NCBI RefSeq assembly: GCF_020096995.1
Contig: NZ_CP083692.1
Location: 1,054,001 to 1,118,000 of the forward strand
Source of the DNA: Leucobacter sp. Psy1
GTDB taxonomy: Bacteria; Actinomycetota; Actinomycetes; Actinomycetales; Microbacteriaceae
Length of the DNA stretch: 64,000 nt
Reading direction: 5' to 3'
In this document: positions 1 to 8,750 of the stretch, one piece after another
Position numbering within the stretch: the first letter of the stretch is position 1
How the letters are laid out: every line of letters starts with the position of its first letter
Notes under the pieces: model-generated
Seen by the model: only the letters and a program-made list of their open reading frames with translations
What the model was told of the DNA's origin: nothing
The model's database searches: none
Program-made: the position numbers and the translations under genes

Positions 1-95
1 GTCGCGACCAGTCGTTCTGCGAGCGCACGCGTGGCCTCGTGGCGGTCGTCGCCGGTGAGGTCGAGCACCACCTGATCGTCATTGATGAGGGGCAT
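1..95 (-). CDS. fruA: PTS fructose transporter, EIIA-domain N-terminus (partial)
   Basis: This is the first 31 codons of a minus-strand gene that runs off the left edge. It starts at the ATG whose complement is at 93-95, with an AGGA-type ribosome site just upstream (around 103-110). The translation begins MPLINDDQVVLDLTG and continues with D-R-H-E-A and a leucine/alanine-rich helix, which matches the start of PTS fructose/mannitol EIIA domains. It lies 47 bp downstream of the 1-phosphofructokinase gene on the same strand, as expected for a fructose operon in which the permease phosphorylates incoming fructose to fructose-1-phosphate. The EIIB and EIIC parts lie outside the window, so the full domain order is inferred. 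Confidence 0.65.
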   Translation of the reverse strand, partial: MPLINDDQVVLDLTGDDRHEATRALAERLVA

Positions 96-142
96 GTCGA
101 TTCCTTTCGTAGGGTGAATTCGGGGTTCGGCGCGGGGCCGGT

Positions 143-1090
143 TCAGTCGTCGAGGGGCATGTCGCGACCCGGGGACCGGGTGAATGCGACGTCGATGCCG
201 TCGAGGTCGGCCGGGGTCGGCACTTCCGTTCCGGGAAGGCGCACGGCAGCGGCACCCCAGCTGACGCCCTGCTGGAGGGCCTCAGCCGGGTCCAGGCCGC
301 TGTCGAGGCCGAAGAGCAGTCCAGCGAGCATGCAGTCGCCCGCGCCCACCGTCGAGACGGGCTCGGTGATGATCGCGCGCGCGTGGCTGACGTCCGATGC
401 CGTCACGAGGACCGCTCCGTCGCGTCCCAGGCTGACGGCGACGTACGCGACGCCGCTGCGCACGAGCTCGCGCGCGGTGTCGATGACGGCACCCAGAGTG
501 TCGAGAGTTCTGCCGGTGAGCTCGGCCAGTTCTTCGCGGTTCGGTTTGATGAGCGTGGGACGCGCGGCGACGGCTTCGGCCATCGGCGACCCGGAGGAGT
601 CGATGGCGACCGAGGCGCCTCTGGCGACGGCTTCGCGCACGAGCTGGGCGTAGAGGTCGGAGGGGGCGCCCGGGGGGAGGCTGCCGCATCCGGCGACCCA
701 CGATCCGGGTGTCGCGCGTTCGAGCGTCGCTTCCATGAGCGCGTTCACCTCCGCCTCGCTGAGATCGGGCCCCGGCTCGTTGAGTTTCGTCGTGGTTCCG
801 TCTGGTTCGAGCACGCTGATGTTCATCCGCACGCTCCCGGCGACCTCGACGACGCTCGCGGTGACATCGGTCTGGGCGAGGAGCGCCTCGAAGAGCGCTC
901 CTTCCGGGCCGCCGGAGGGCACCACGACCAGCGGATCCCCGCCCATCGCCGCGATTGCTCGGCCGACGTTGACACCTTTGCCGCCCGGGTCGACCCGAGA
1001 TGAGGTGGCGCGCAGCACCTGGCCGCGTTCCAGGTCGCCGACGGAGACGGCTCGATCGACGCTGGGATTCGGGGTGAGTGCTGTGATCAT
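143..1090 (-). CDS. fruK: 1-phosphofructokinase (PfkB family)
   Basis: The 315-residue protein is a ribokinase/PfkB-family sugar kinase that would convert fructose-1-phosphate to fructose-1,6-bisphosphate with ATP. The N-terminus MITALTPNPSVDRAV and the nearby R-V-D-P-G-G-K-G-V-N-V segment are typical of FruK. The C-terminal family signature VSTVGAGDCMLAGLLFG contains the catalytic Asp of the GAGD motif. Length is normal for the family. The ATG at 1088-1090 overlaps the stop codon of the upstream DeoR gene (ATGA), so the two are translationally coupled, and the PTS gene follows 47 bp downstream. The longer upstream reading frame lies inside the regulator and is not used. Confidence 0.93.
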   Translation of the reverse strand: MITALTPNPSVDRAVSVGDLERGQVLRATSSRVDPGGKGVNVGRAIAAMGGDPLVVVPSGGPEGALFEALLAQTDVTASVVEVAGSVRMNISVLEPDGTTTKLNEPGPDLSEAEVNALMEATLERATPGSWVAGCGSLPPGAPSDLYAQLVREAVARGASVAIDSSGSPMAEAVAARPTLIKPNREELAELTGRTLDTLGAVIDTARELVRSGVAYVAVSLGRDGAVLVTASDVSHARAIITEPVSTVGAGDCMLAGLLFGLDSGLDPAEALQQGVSWGAAAVRLPGTEVPTPADLDGIDVAFTRSPGRDMPLDD

Positions 1091-1848
1091 ACGGCAACTA
1101 CTTTCGGTCCGGCCGCGCGGATGGCATCCGCGGTGTCCTCGTCGAGACCGGTGTCCGTGATGACCAGGTCGATGTCGTCGAGATCGGCGAAGCGGTGGAG
1201 GTGGACGGAGGAGGCCTTGCTCGAGTCGGCGGCGACGACAGTGGTGCGGGAAGCCCGCACCATGGCGCGTTTGGTCGCCGCCTCGGCTTCGTCGGGTGTC
1301 GAGAGTCCTCGGATCGCGTCGAATCCATTGGTGCCGATGAATCCGACGTCGACGGTGAGCTCGTCGAGGGCGTCGCACGCCCACCTGCCCACCGCGGCCC
1401 CGGTCGTGGCTCGGACCCTCCCGCCGATCTGCAGCAGCGTCACCTCGGGCATCGCCGTCAGGATCGAGCAGATCGCCGGACTGTTCGCGACCACCGTGTA
1501 GGGGGTGTCCGCGGGGAGAGCCTGCGCGATGGCGAGCGTGCTCGTGCCTGCGTCGAGCAACAGGGTGCCGCCCTCGGGAAGTTCTTCGATTGCGCGCTGG
1601 GCGATGCGGCGCTTCTCTGCCGCGCGTCGACCGATGCGCTCGGCCATGCCGAGTTCGCGTGTGAATGCTTCGACCGGGATCGCGCCGCCGTGCACTCGCG
1701 TGAGCAGGCCGCGCGCCTCGAGTGCGGTGAGATCACGGCGAATCGTCTCGGAGGTGACCCCGAGTCGCTTGGCGAGCGACGCAACCTCGACGCGGCCATC
1801 GGCGCGCGCGGAACCGAGGATCGTCTGCTGGCGTTCGGCGGCGTACAC
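1087..1848 (-). CDS. fruR: DeoR-family transcriptional regulator of the fructose operon
   Basis: This is a DeoR/GlpR-type repressor of about 253 residues. It begins YAAERQQTILG, followed by the winged helix-turn-helix (VASLAKRLGVTSETIRRDL, about residues 20-40) and a DeoR C-terminal sugar-phosphate sensor domain (GTLLLDAGTSTLAIAQAL; VGFIGTNGFD). The family start is usually M/V-Y-A-E-E-R, so I chose the GTG at 1848. Another GTG at 1854 and an ATG at 1866 are also in frame, so the exact start is uncertain. It is the first gene of the operon with fruK and the PTS gene and probably senses fructose-1-phosphate. Self-regulation through the A/T-rich upstream region is inference. Confidence 0.88.
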   Translation of the reverse strand: MYAAERQQTILGSARADGRVEVASLAKRLGVTSETIRRDLTALEARGLLTRVHGGAIPVEAFTRELGMAERIGRRAAEKRRIAQRAIEELPEGGTLLLDAGTSTLAIAQALPADTPYTVVANSPAICSILTAMPEVTLLQIGGRVRATTGAAVGRWACDALDELTVDVGFIGTNGFDAIRGLSTPDEAEAATKRAMVRASRTTVVAADSSKASSVHLHRFADLDDIDLVITDTGLDEDTADAIRAAGPKVVAV

Positions 1849-1905
1849 ACTCACATAATGCCACATAAACAGAAACAAGCAAAGCAAAAACAACATTTCA
1901 CTCTG
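1849..1905 (-). promoter_or_regulatory. A/T-rich promoter and likely operator region of the fructose operon
   Basis: This block is strikingly A/T-rich in otherwise high-GC DNA. Read on the minus strand it holds a run of imperfect T-rich units (GTTGTTTTT, GCTTT, GCTTGTTT, CTGTTTATG) ending in ATTATGTG just before the regulator start. T-rich direct repeats of this kind are typical DeoR-family binding sites, so it probably carries both the promoter and the FruR operator. I could not assign unambiguous -35 and -10 hexamers. The stretch from 1906 to 2006, before the plus-strand gene, shows nothing else clear. Confidence 0.45.
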
Positions 1906-2006
1906 GGTGTCTTGCGCTGCAATGGGGCGTCACACTCGCGCGAAACCCATTCGTCTCATGAATGCTGGGTATCACCACACCTTTTCAATCACTGCGGGAG
2001 GAAGAC

Positions 2007-2807
2007 ATGCCGCACACCACCGAGCTGACGTTCGCCGACGCGCATGCGGCGTGGCACGCGAGTATCGAGACCCAGCGCACCGCCCCCTACGGGCCGCTCA
2101 GCGCGACCGCCCTGTACTGGCTGGGCGCGGAACCGCAGGATTTTCCGGGGGTACCGGGGCTGTGGAGCACTGACGGCGCCGGAATCGTCACCGCCTGGTT
2201 CGTGTCGGGTGACGGAGTCACGCTCGACGGTGCGGCGGCACAGGGCGCGGTAACGCTCGGTCCTCTCAGCGGTACCGATTCCGTCGTACTCGAATGGGGC
2301 GAGCGTCGCATCGAGGTCGCGGCCCGCGGTGATGGAATCGCCCTGCGTCCCCGTGATCCCGCCTCGCCGGATCGGGCGGAGTATGCGGGGACCGAGACCT
2401 TTCCCGCCGATCCCGACTGGATCGTCACGGCGCGCTACGTGCCGCGAGACCCGGAGACGGTCGTGGTGGACTCCGCGGCGGCCGGGCGCACTCAGCAGTA
2501 CGCCTCGCCGGGGCGTGCGGAGTTCACGGTCGACGGCGTGCCTGTGGCGCTCACACTCTTCGGAGAGGAGGAGTCGCCCACACTCCAGGCCATCTTCGCC
2601 GATGCAACGGGGACCGACGTCACGTTCCCGGCTGCGCGGTTCGCTCAGGCCGTGCGTGTCGATGCCGAGACCGTCGTGATCGACTTCAACCGCGCCGTGA
2701 ATCCGCCGTGCGCCTATTCGGCGAGCGCGACCTGCCCGCTGCCGCCGGCGGAGAACCGCCTACCGGTGCGCATCGAGGCGGGTGAGCTGCGCCCCGGCGT
2801 GAGATGA
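2007..2807 (+). CDS. DUF1684 family protein
   Basis: The 266-residue soluble protein matches the DUF1684 family. The diagnostic C-terminal block is present: VIDFNRAVNPPCAYSASATC followed by PLPPAENRLPVRIEAGE. Near the N-terminus, GPLSATALYWLG also fits the family. Biochemical function is unknown. The start is the ATG at 2007 because a strong GGGAGGAAG ribosome site sits at 1996-2004; an upstream ATG at 1962 lacks one. It stands alone between the fructose operon and an ABC exporter with no visible pathway link. No signal peptide or membrane segment is visible. Confidence 0.85.
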   Translation: MPHTTELTFADAHAAWHASIETQRTAPYGPLSATALYWLGAEPQDFPGVPGLWSTDGAGIVTAWFVSGDGVTLDGAAAQGAVTLGPLSGTDSVVLEWGERRIEVAARGDGIALRPRDPASPDRAEYAGTETFPADPDWIVTARYVPRDPETVVVDSAAAGRTQQYASPGRAEFTVDGVPVALTLFGEEESPTLQAIFADATGTDVTFPAARFAQAVRVDAETVVIDFNRAVNPPCAYSASATCPLPPAENRLPVRIEAGELRPGVR

Positions 2808-2859
2808 GTGAAACGCCGCCCGCGTTGTCCGCTGTCGCTTGAGATGGTGTGATGGAGGC

Positions 2860-3636
2860 ATGACCACGTCAGACGCCGCCACTCCGGTCCTCGCGATCCG
2901 AGGCCTTCGCAAGCAGTTCGGCCAGCACGTCGCCGTCGACGATCTCTCGCTCGACGTGCCTGCGGGCACGATGCTCGGTCTGCTCGGGCCGAACGGCGCG
3001 GGGAAGACCACGACGCTCGCGATGGCGACCGGCCTGCTGCAACCCGACGCGGGGAGCGCGTGGGTGCTCGGCGCCGACGTGTGGCGGGATCCGGCGGGCG
3101 CGAAAGCCCGCATGGGCGTGCTGCCGGACGGCATCCGGATGTTCGACCGGCTGACCGGAGCGGAACTGCTGCGCTACAGCGGGTTGCTGCGCGGCCTCGC
3201 AGAAGCCGAGGTGCTTGAACGGGCGGGCGAGCTGCTGGACGCGCTCGGACTCGCCGAGGCCGGCAGCACGCTCGTGGTCGACTACTCGGCCGGCATGAAG
3301 AAGAAGATCGGACTCGCCTGCGCGCTGATCCACGCTCCGCGGCTCCTGATCCTCGACGAACCGTTGGAGGCGGTGGACCCGGTCTCCGGCGAGACGATTC
3401 GCCAGATCCTGCGCGCGTTCGTCGCCGGCGGAGGGACGGTCGTGCTCTCGAGCCACGTCATGGAACTGGTGGAGTCGCTCTGCGACCGCGTGGCGATTCT
3501 GGCCGAGGGACGGCTGCTCGCTCACGGCGACCTCGATGAGGTTCGGGCCGGGGTGAGCCTGCAGCAGCGCTTCCTCGACCTCGTCGGGTCGCACGAGCTC
3601 GGAGAGGGGACGCTCGCGTGGTTGCGATCCTCGTAG
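2860..3636 (+). CDS. ABC transporter ATP-binding protein (ABC-2/multidrug type)
   Basis: This is a 258-residue single-domain ABC ATPase. Walker A is LGPNGAGKTTTLAMATG (about residues 46-60), the signature is YSAGMKKKIGLACALI, and Walker B is LLILDEPLEAVDP, followed by the switch histidine in VVLSSHVMELVE. The YSxGMKKK form of the signature is common in CcmA/NatA-like exporters. The downstream permease gene starts inside its last codons (3618), so the two form one transporter. The start at 2860 has a GGAGG only one base upstream, an unusually short spacing, so the true start could differ by a few codons. Substrate is unknown. Confidence 0.9.
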   Translation: MTTSDAATPVLAIRGLRKQFGQHVAVDDLSLDVPAGTMLGLLGPNGAGKTTTLAMATGLLQPDAGSAWVLGADVWRDPAGAKARMGVLPDGIRMFDRLTGAELLRYSGLLRGLAEAEVLERAGELLDALGLAEAGSTLVVDYSAGMKKKIGLACALIHAPRLLILDEPLEAVDPVSGETIRQILRAFVAGGGTVVLSSHVMELVESLCDRVAILAEGRLLAHGDLDEVRAGVSLQQRFLDLVGSHELGEGTLAWLRSS

Positions 3637-5210
3637 GCCTCCGCTGGCGCCAGCTCGGACATCAGCTGAGCCGGAACCCGTGGTTCATCGTGGCGCTGGT
3701 CTTCAGCGGGCTCGTCGGCGCGGGCATGCTGACCGCACTGGCGTTCGGGCTCGGAGCGCTGCGCGTGCTCTCGCCCGATCTGGTCGGCCCGATCCTCATC
3801 ATCGTTGGATCCGTGATCACGGCCGGCTGGTGGGTCGGATCGATCGTCGTCAGCGCCGACGACTCGCTGGCACCGGACCGCTTCGCCCTGCTCCCCGTCA
3901 CGGCGCGACGCCTCCTGCCCGGTCTGGTGCTCGCGGGGGTGACGACGATCGGTGGCATCGGCACGGCGCTCGCGCTGCTGCTCACCTGGGTCGGCTGGTC
4001 CGTCTCGCCCGCCGCGCTCGTGACGGCGATCGTGCTCGCGCCGCTTGCGCTCCTCACCTGCGTGCTCGGTGCGCGCGTCGTGAGCGGGCTCCTCGCCGGG
4101 TGGCTCGCTCGGCGGCGCACACGCGACTTCGTGCTGACGGTCGGCGTGCTGCTGCTCGCGTCGTCCGGCCTCCTCTTCAATCTGCTCGCCTCTCTGGTCG
4201 GTCGGCTGGGGTCGCCAGGTGAATCGTTCCGGCTCGTGGCCGAGGTGCTCGGCTGGACACCTCTCGGCGCCGTGTACGGGGTATCGTCCGCGGCGGCTGC
4301 GGGAGAGTGGGCAGTGAGTGCCGGGCGCCTGCTGGTCGCGGTCGCCACCGTCATCGCGCTCTGGGCCGTCGCCGAGCGCTCGCTCGCCGCCCGTCTCGTC
4401 GACCCGATCGTGAGCAGCGGCGGCGGGCGCGTCCGGTCGGGAGGGGTGATCGACCGCCTGCTCCCGGCGACTCCCGCCGGCGCGATCGCCGCCCGCACGC
4501 TGCGTTACCGTCGCCGGGACCCTCGGCACCTGGTGAACGTGGTGATGCTGCTCGTCTTTCCGCTGCTGATGGTGGCGGTCGTCGCGATGAACAGCCTGAG
4601 CAGCGGAGGCTGGTCCGTCGGCCCCGCACTGATCCTGCTCCCGGCGATCAACGCCTTCCTCCTCGCCACCATCGTGCAAATGGATATCGCCTACGACAAC
4701 AACGCCATCGCACTGCACATCACCTCGGGTGTGCGCGGGGTCGCGGATCGCGCCGGCCGTCTGCTCGGCATGGCGATCCTCGCGGTGCCGCTGCTCGCGA
4801 TCCTCTGCGTACTCGCCTGCCTGGTGACCGGAGCGTGGGAGCTGCTTCCGGCGAGCTTCGGCGCGACGTTCGGGCTCTCCCTCGTCGTCGCCGGGGCCGC
4901 ATCGTTCGTGGGGGCGCTGCTTCCGGGCCGGGCGCCTCCGCCGGGTGCGAACCCGCTCGGGCGGGGCTCAGCGGGCGGAGCGCAGTCATTCCTCGCCCTC
5001 ATCATCGTGACCCCCATCGCGCTCGTCATCGGCGGCCCGGCGCTCGGATTCGCGATCGCGAGTCTCTGGACCCCCTGGCTCGCCTGGGTGAGCCTCGGGT
5101 GCGCGCTCCTGCTCGGGGGCGCTGCCGTCTGGGGTGGCATCGTGCTCGGCGGGCGCATGCTCGACCGCCGCTGGCCGCGCGTGCTCGCCGAGGTCTCGAG
5201 CGAGGGGTAG
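3618..5210 (+). CDS. ABC transporter permease, large hydrophobic exporter subunit
   Basis: The 530-residue protein has many hydrophobic segments (around 10-12), for example FIVALVFSGLVGAGMLTALA, LLPGLVLAGVTTIGGIGTAL and FLALIIVTPIALVIGGPALG. It partners the ATPase encoded immediately upstream, overlapping it by 19 bp. It starts with GTG at 3618, with a GGAGAGGGG ribosome site at 3601-3609 inside the ATPase gene. Actinobacterial exporter permeases of this size are common and mostly uncharacterised. No substrate-binding protein is nearby, which supports export. The exact family and substrate are not recognised. Confidence 0.8.
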   Translation: MVAILVGLRWRQLGHQLSRNPWFIVALVFSGLVGAGMLTALAFGLGALRVLSPDLVGPILIIVGSVITAGWWVGSIVVSADDSLAPDRFALLPVTARRLLPGLVLAGVTTIGGIGTALALLLTWVGWSVSPAALVTAIVLAPLALLTCVLGARVVSGLLAGWLARRRTRDFVLTVGVLLLASSGLLFNLLASLVGRLGSPGESFRLVAEVLGWTPLGAVYGVSSAAAAGEWAVSAGRLLVAVATVIALWAVAERSLAARLVDPIVSSGGGRVRSGGVIDRLLPATPAGAIAARTLRYRRRDPRHLVNVVMLLVFPLLMVAVVAMNSLSSGGWSVGPALILLPAINAFLLATIVQMDIAYDNNAIALHITSGVRGVADRAGRLLGMAILAVPLLAILCVLACLVTGAWELLPASFGATFGLSLVVAGAASFVGALLPGRAPPPGANPLGRGSAGGAQSFLALIIVTPIALVIGGPALGFAIASLWTPWLAWVSLGCALLLGGAAVWGGIVLGGRMLDRRWPRVLAEVSSEG

Positions 5211-5266
5211 CTGACGCGCTCCAGTGCGGAAGCGGCGAAGCCGCGGCGAGCTCCGGTGGTGCGTGC

Positions 5267-5782
5267 TCAATCACCGTCGTGAGTACGCGAACGGGCGTAG
5301 ACCTCGTTCCAGGTGTGCTGGAATTCGGGCCAATCCGCGGCACCGCGGTCGAAGCTGCGTTCTGCTCGGCGGAGCTGGTGGAAGTCTTCGACGATCGCAA
5401 GATAGCGATGCGTCTCGGTGCTCGAAGCAGATCGCGGCACGCTCGCGAAGTGCTCGACCACCCTGCGCCTCACCGGTGCCGTCATTCGGGTGAGAGCGAC
5501 GCCGACCCCAGCGGTGAAACTCAGGCCGATCAACCCCGCCATGAGATACGAGACCGCGGGGAGGAGATGGGAGGTCCCGACTTTCGCCAGGATGATACTC
5601 ACGCTGAGAAGCGGCCAGAGACGCGCGAGGCGAGCGAGGCGGCGTTCGAATCGAGAGCTGTCAGGCGGGTAGATGCAGAGCAGGATCGAAGACGACCCGT
5701 ACCGGCCCGCCCGCTCGGAAACCCACCCCCAGCGGTGCCATCCGTCGAGGATCTGTCGTCGCATTCGCGCGAGGGGCGGCAT
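5267..5782 (-). CDS. DUF6611-like two-helix membrane protein
   Basis: The 171-residue protein has the motif RYGSSSILLCIYPPDSSRFE near residues 27-46, which resembles the actinobacterial DUF6611 family (RYG..L.VYPPG). Two hydrophobic stretches follow (LWPLLSVSIILAKVG and LMAGLIGLSFTAGVGVAL). The C-terminal half is soluble and charged. It lies 11 bp downstream of mnhG on the same strand, so it may be co-transcribed with the antiporter operon. The ATG at 5782 is preceded by a GAGGG at moderate distance; an internal Met at codon 7 is an alternative start. Function is unknown. Confidence 0.6.
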   Translation of the reverse strand: MPPLARMRRQILDGWHRWGWVSERAGRYGSSSILLCIYPPDSSRFERRLARLARLWPLLSVSIILAKVGTSHLLPAVSYLMAGLIGLSFTAGVGVALTRMTAPVRRRVVEHFASVPRSASSTETHRYLAIVEDFHQLRRAERSFDRGAADWPEFQHTWNEVYARSRTHDGD

Positions 5783-5793
5783 CGTCAGATCCC

Positions 5794-6159
5794 TCAGTCC
5801 GCCGAAGCTCGCGAGTCGCTCTTCGGGTCATCCTCGTACTCGCCGAGGTCGTCGTAAGCGGGGCGGTGCATGCGCGTGCGCGTGAGATACGCCGATCGGG
5901 CGATCGCCATGGTGCCGACCGCGGATGTCGCCAGCTGCAACGCGACGATCAGCGCAACTTTGACGGTATCCGCGCCCGTCGGCTGATGCGTCAGCGCCCC
6001 GACGACGATGAAAATGATGCCGACGCCGCCCGCGGTGCCGATCGCGGACGCTCGCGTGTACGCGTCGGGGAATCGAATTACCCCCAGCGCCGCTGTGGCG
6101 AAGACGAGCGCGCCGACGAGGATCAGTGCATTCCCCACCAGTTCCAGTGCCGTAGTCAT
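5794..6159 (-). CDS. mnhG: Mrp Na+/H+ antiporter subunit G
   Basis: The 121-residue membrane protein has three hydrophobic segments and the subunit G signature GVIRFPDAYTRASA followed by a G-T-A-G-G motif. It is the last subunit of the Mrp (Mnh) cation/proton antiporter, a hetero-oligomeric complex that exports Na+ (and other monovalent cations) in exchange for protons. The C-terminus is a hydrophilic acidic tail (EYEDDPKSDSRASAD). Its ATG overlaps the stop of mnhF (ATGA). Confidence 0.95.
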   Translation of the reverse strand: MTTALELVGNALILVGALVFATAALGVIRFPDAYTRASAIGTAGGVGIIFIVVGALTHQPTGADTVKVALIVALQLATSAVGTMAIARSAYLTRTRMHRPAYDDLGEYEDDPKSDSRASAD

Positions 6160-6410
6160 CGTTTCCCTCTCGTCAGAGCGCGAGCCAGCGACAGTGCCCC
6201 GAGGAAGCCGACGAGCGCGGCGATCAGCACGATGTCGAAGGTGAACGCGTTGTGGGTGCGGACACCGAACAGCGCGATGAGGCCGACGACGCCGAACAGC
6301 AGCAGGTCTCCGGCGAGTGCCCGGTCCGCCTCAGTGGGGCCGGCGAGCATGCGGTATGTCGCTCCGACGCAAGCGAGGCACATCAGCACGATGCCGATAT
6401 CGATACTCAT
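6156..6410 (-). CDS. mnhF: Mrp Na+/H+ antiporter subunit F
   Basis: This 84-residue protein has three transmembrane segments and the subunit F core YRMLAGPTEADRALAGDLL followed by a second membrane stretch. Length is typical for MnhF/MrpF. The start is the ATG at 6408-6410, which overlaps the mnhE stop; the longer open frame upstream is a shadow of mnhE. It acts as a structural subunit of the Mrp complex in the membrane. Confidence 0.95.
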   Translation of the reverse strand: MSIDIGIVLMCLACVGATYRMLAGPTEADRALAGDLLLFGVVGLIALFGVRTHNAFTFDIVLIAALVGFLGALSLARALTRGKR

Positions 6411-6766
6411 GACGTCACTCCTCTCCGCCGTACGGCGTGCAACATGCGCGACTCCATTCGCGAGAGTTCCGCCCTCAGTGCGTCGGCGTTCGGTGCGTAC
6501 AGTCCGTGCACGAACAGCACGCGCCGACCGTCGGCCTCGATGTCCGTTCCCAGGGTCAGGGTGCCAGGGGTGAGTGTGATCAGGGCACCGAGCAGAGTGA
6601 TCTCGCCGTCGCTGCGGCATCGCGTACGGAACCGCGCGATCCCGGTCGTAGAGTGCTGGCCCGGTGTCAGGTTGTCGCGCAGCACAGCGACGTTCGAGGT
6701 GAGGACTTGCCACACATACCACGCTCCGAAGGTCGCGAGGCGAGCGGGCCAGCTGATCCAGGTCAT
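6407..6766 (-). CDS. mnhE: Mrp Na+/H+ antiporter subunit E
   Basis: The 119-residue protein shows the MnhE core ITLLGALITLTPGTLTLG followed by a hydrophilic V-H-G-L-Y segment. It is shorter than many MnhE proteins (about 160 residues) because the N-terminal membrane part is reduced to one hydrophobic helix (LATFGAWYVWQVL). Start and stop both overlap neighbouring subunit genes by 4 bp, so the start is well supported. It is a membrane subunit of the Mrp antiporter. Confidence 0.93.
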   Translation of the reverse strand: MTWISWPARLATFGAWYVWQVLTSNVAVLRDNLTPGQHSTTGIARFRTRCRSDGEITLLGALITLTPGTLTLGTDIEADGRRVLFVHGLYAPNADALRAELSRMESRMLHAVRRRGVTS

Positions 6767-8334
6767 GCGTTGACCACCGCCTCGACGTACGCGCTAGTGT
6801 CGAGGAGCCCTCGTGCGGCGACATCGGAGAGATCGAGCAGGAGCTCGGCTCCGATACCGAGGCCGCAGGTGACCGCGGCGAGGAGCACCGCAGGGGCCGC
6901 GAGTGCGAATCCGATCCGGCGACGCGGTACTGCGTCGGTCGTGGTCCTGGTCGTCGCGGCGCGAACGCCGTCTGCCGATGGCTGAGGTGCCGGATCGGGC
7001 GCCGGATCCGCGCGCTGCGAACCTTCTCCGGCATCCGACCGCCCCCAGAAGACCCCGCCCCAGATCTTCAGCATAGAGAGGAGGGTCACCAGACTGACGA
7101 GGAGCATCACCACCACCGCGGCGATCTGCCCGGCTTCGAGCGCGGCGAGAATGAGCGTCAGTTTGGCGACGAACCCTGAGAACGGGGGAAGACCCGCGAG
7201 GGACAGCGCTGCGACGAAGAACGCGGCCGCGATCCAGGGTTCCCGCTTCGCGATACCGGAGAGGTTGCCGACCGTTCCGCTGCCGTATGCGACTTCGACG
7301 GCACCGGTGGAGAGGAACAGGGAGGCCTTCACGATCATGTGGTGCAGGAGGTAGAAGATTCCGGCCGTCAAGCCCGCCTGAGTGAAGAGTGCGACGCCGA
7401 GGAGGATGTACCCGATCTGGCTGACCATGTGGAACGCGAGAATCGACCGCATCGTCGGCTCGCCGACGGCGCCGAGCACCCCGATGATCATCGTCGCGCA
7501 GCACACGACGACACCGATCCAGAGCCATCGGGCGTCACCGTCGAAGAGTACAGCGTAGAGGCGATAGATGGCGTAGATCGCGACTTTCGTGTGCAGGCCA
7601 GAGAACAGCGCAGTGATCGCGGGCGACGTCGCGGGGTAGGCCCGGGCCAGCCACCCGTGCACGGGGACCACCGAGGCCTTGATGCCGAGCGCGAAGATGC
7701 AGACGGCAGCGGCGATCGCGACGGTGCTGTCCGTCGAGGCGAGCCCGGCCAACTCTGCGAGATTCACCGACCCAGCCGCTCCGTACACCAGACCGACGCC
7801 CGCGAGAAAGATCGTAGAGGTCAAGAGGTTCAGCGTGACGTACAGGCGCGTGCCCGAGACCTGTCGGAGCGGCGCTCGGCCCTGCGTCGCGAGCACGAAG
7901 AGTCCGTAGGAGGGGAGCAGCATGACCTCGATGAACACGAACAGGTTGAAGAGGTCGGCCGTGAGGAGAGCACCGTTGACCCCGGCGACGAGAACGAGAA
8001 TCAGGGGAGCGAAGTATCGCGAGTTCGCGCGTCCTGAAGCGACGGCGAACGCGGTGCAGGTGACCGCGAGGAGACCGGTGACGGTCAGCATGAGCGCCGA
8101 GAACATGTCGGCGGCGAAGGGAATCGCGATGCCGAAGGCCCATCCTCCGACGCCGTGGGCGAGCGCACCACCGTCACCAAAATTCGCGATCAGTGCGACG
8201 CCGCTTCCCGTCGAAGCGATCAGCACGACGAACATGATGATTGCGTGAGCCGCTGGACGACGGCCGAACATGGCGAGCACGCCGGCCGCCAGGAGCGGAC
8301 CTGCGACGAGCAGCGGAAGCAGTGCGCCCATCAT
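6763..8334 (-). CDS. mnhD: Mrp Na+/H+ antiporter subunit D
   Basis: This 523-residue, about 14-helix protein belongs to the proton-conducting membrane transporter family (NuoL/M/N-like). Hallmarks are FNLFVFIEVMLLPSYGLFVL, with the conserved membrane Glu, and later GIKASVVPVHGWLARAYPAT, with the Lys and His of the discontinuous helix region. The C-terminus carries a low-complexity Asp/Pro/Ala-rich loop of about 50 residues (SQRADPAPDPAPQPSAD region) before a last membrane helix, which is longer than usual. Start and stop overlap mnhC and mnhE by 4 bp each. Confidence 0.96.
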   Translation of the reverse strand: MMGALLPLLVAGPLLAAGVLAMFGRRPAAHAIIMFVVLIASTGSGVALIANFGDGGALAHGVGGWAFGIAIPFAADMFSALMLTVTGLLAVTCTAFAVASGRANSRYFAPLILVLVAGVNGALLTADLFNLFVFIEVMLLPSYGLFVLATQGRAPLRQVSGTRLYVTLNLLTSTIFLAGVGLVYGAAGSVNLAELAGLASTDSTVAIAAAVCIFALGIKASVVPVHGWLARAYPATSPAITALFSGLHTKVAIYAIYRLYAVLFDGDARWLWIGVVVCCATMIIGVLGAVGEPTMRSILAFHMVSQIGYILLGVALFTQAGLTAGIFYLLHHMIVKASLFLSTGAVEVAYGSGTVGNLSGIAKREPWIAAAFFVAALSLAGLPPFSGFVAKLTLILAALEAGQIAAVVVMLLVSLVTLLSMLKIWGGVFWGRSDAGEGSQRADPAPDPAPQPSADGVRAATTRTTTDAVPRRRIGFALAAPAVLLAAVTCGLGIGAELLLDLSDVAARGLLDTSAYVEAVVNA

Positions 8335-8750
8335 GCGTGGGCCTCCTGGTGCCCTTCGTGTGTGGGCTGGCCCGACACGGCGGCACCTGCCAGACGCTCT
8401 GCGTCGACACGCCGTTCGATCTCGGTGAAGTCGGGCTCGGGGTCGTCATCGGTCGTGTCATCGGTCTGCGAGCCGGTGGCGGAGAGCACGAGCATGACGA
8501 TCGTGATGGAGAAAGCGATCACGATCGCGGTGAGCACGAACGCCTGAGGGAGGGGGTCCGCGACGCTGCCCGGATCATCGGGTGTTCCGAATGGCATTCC
8601 TCTCCGATCCGCACCTCCAGCCGAGATGATGATGAGGTTGGCGGCGTGCCCGAGGAGCACGAATCCGAGGATCACGCGGAGCATCTCGCGCTGCAGCAGG
8701 AGATACATGCCTCCGGCGGTGAGTACCGCCACCGTGAGTGCGAGGGTCAT
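8331..8750 (-). CDS. mnhC: Mrp Na+/H+ antiporter subunit C
   Basis: The 139-residue protein is NuoK-like with three membrane helices. Family signatures are GMYLLLQREMLRVILGFVLL, then H-A-A-N-L-I-I, and DPLPQALVLTAIVI-type sequence (here DPLPQAFVLTAIVIAFSIT). The C-terminal 45 residues are charged and cytoplasmic (TDDTTDDDPEPDFTEIERR). The gene overlaps mnhA and mnhD by 4 bp at each end. Confidence 0.95.
   Translation of the reverse strand: MTLALTVAVLTAGGMYLLLQREMLRVILGFVLLGHAANLIIISAGGADRRGMPFGTPDDPGSVADPLPQAFVLTAIVIAFSITIVMLVLSATGSQTDDTTDDDPEPDFTEIERRVDAERLAGAAVSGQPTHEGHQEAHA

Noticed and set aside
3522-4718. Long minus-strand open frame opposite the ABC permease
   Set aside because: It is an antisense shadow of a high-GC coding region, with Arg/Asp/Gln/His-rich low-complexity translation, no domain and no ribosome site.
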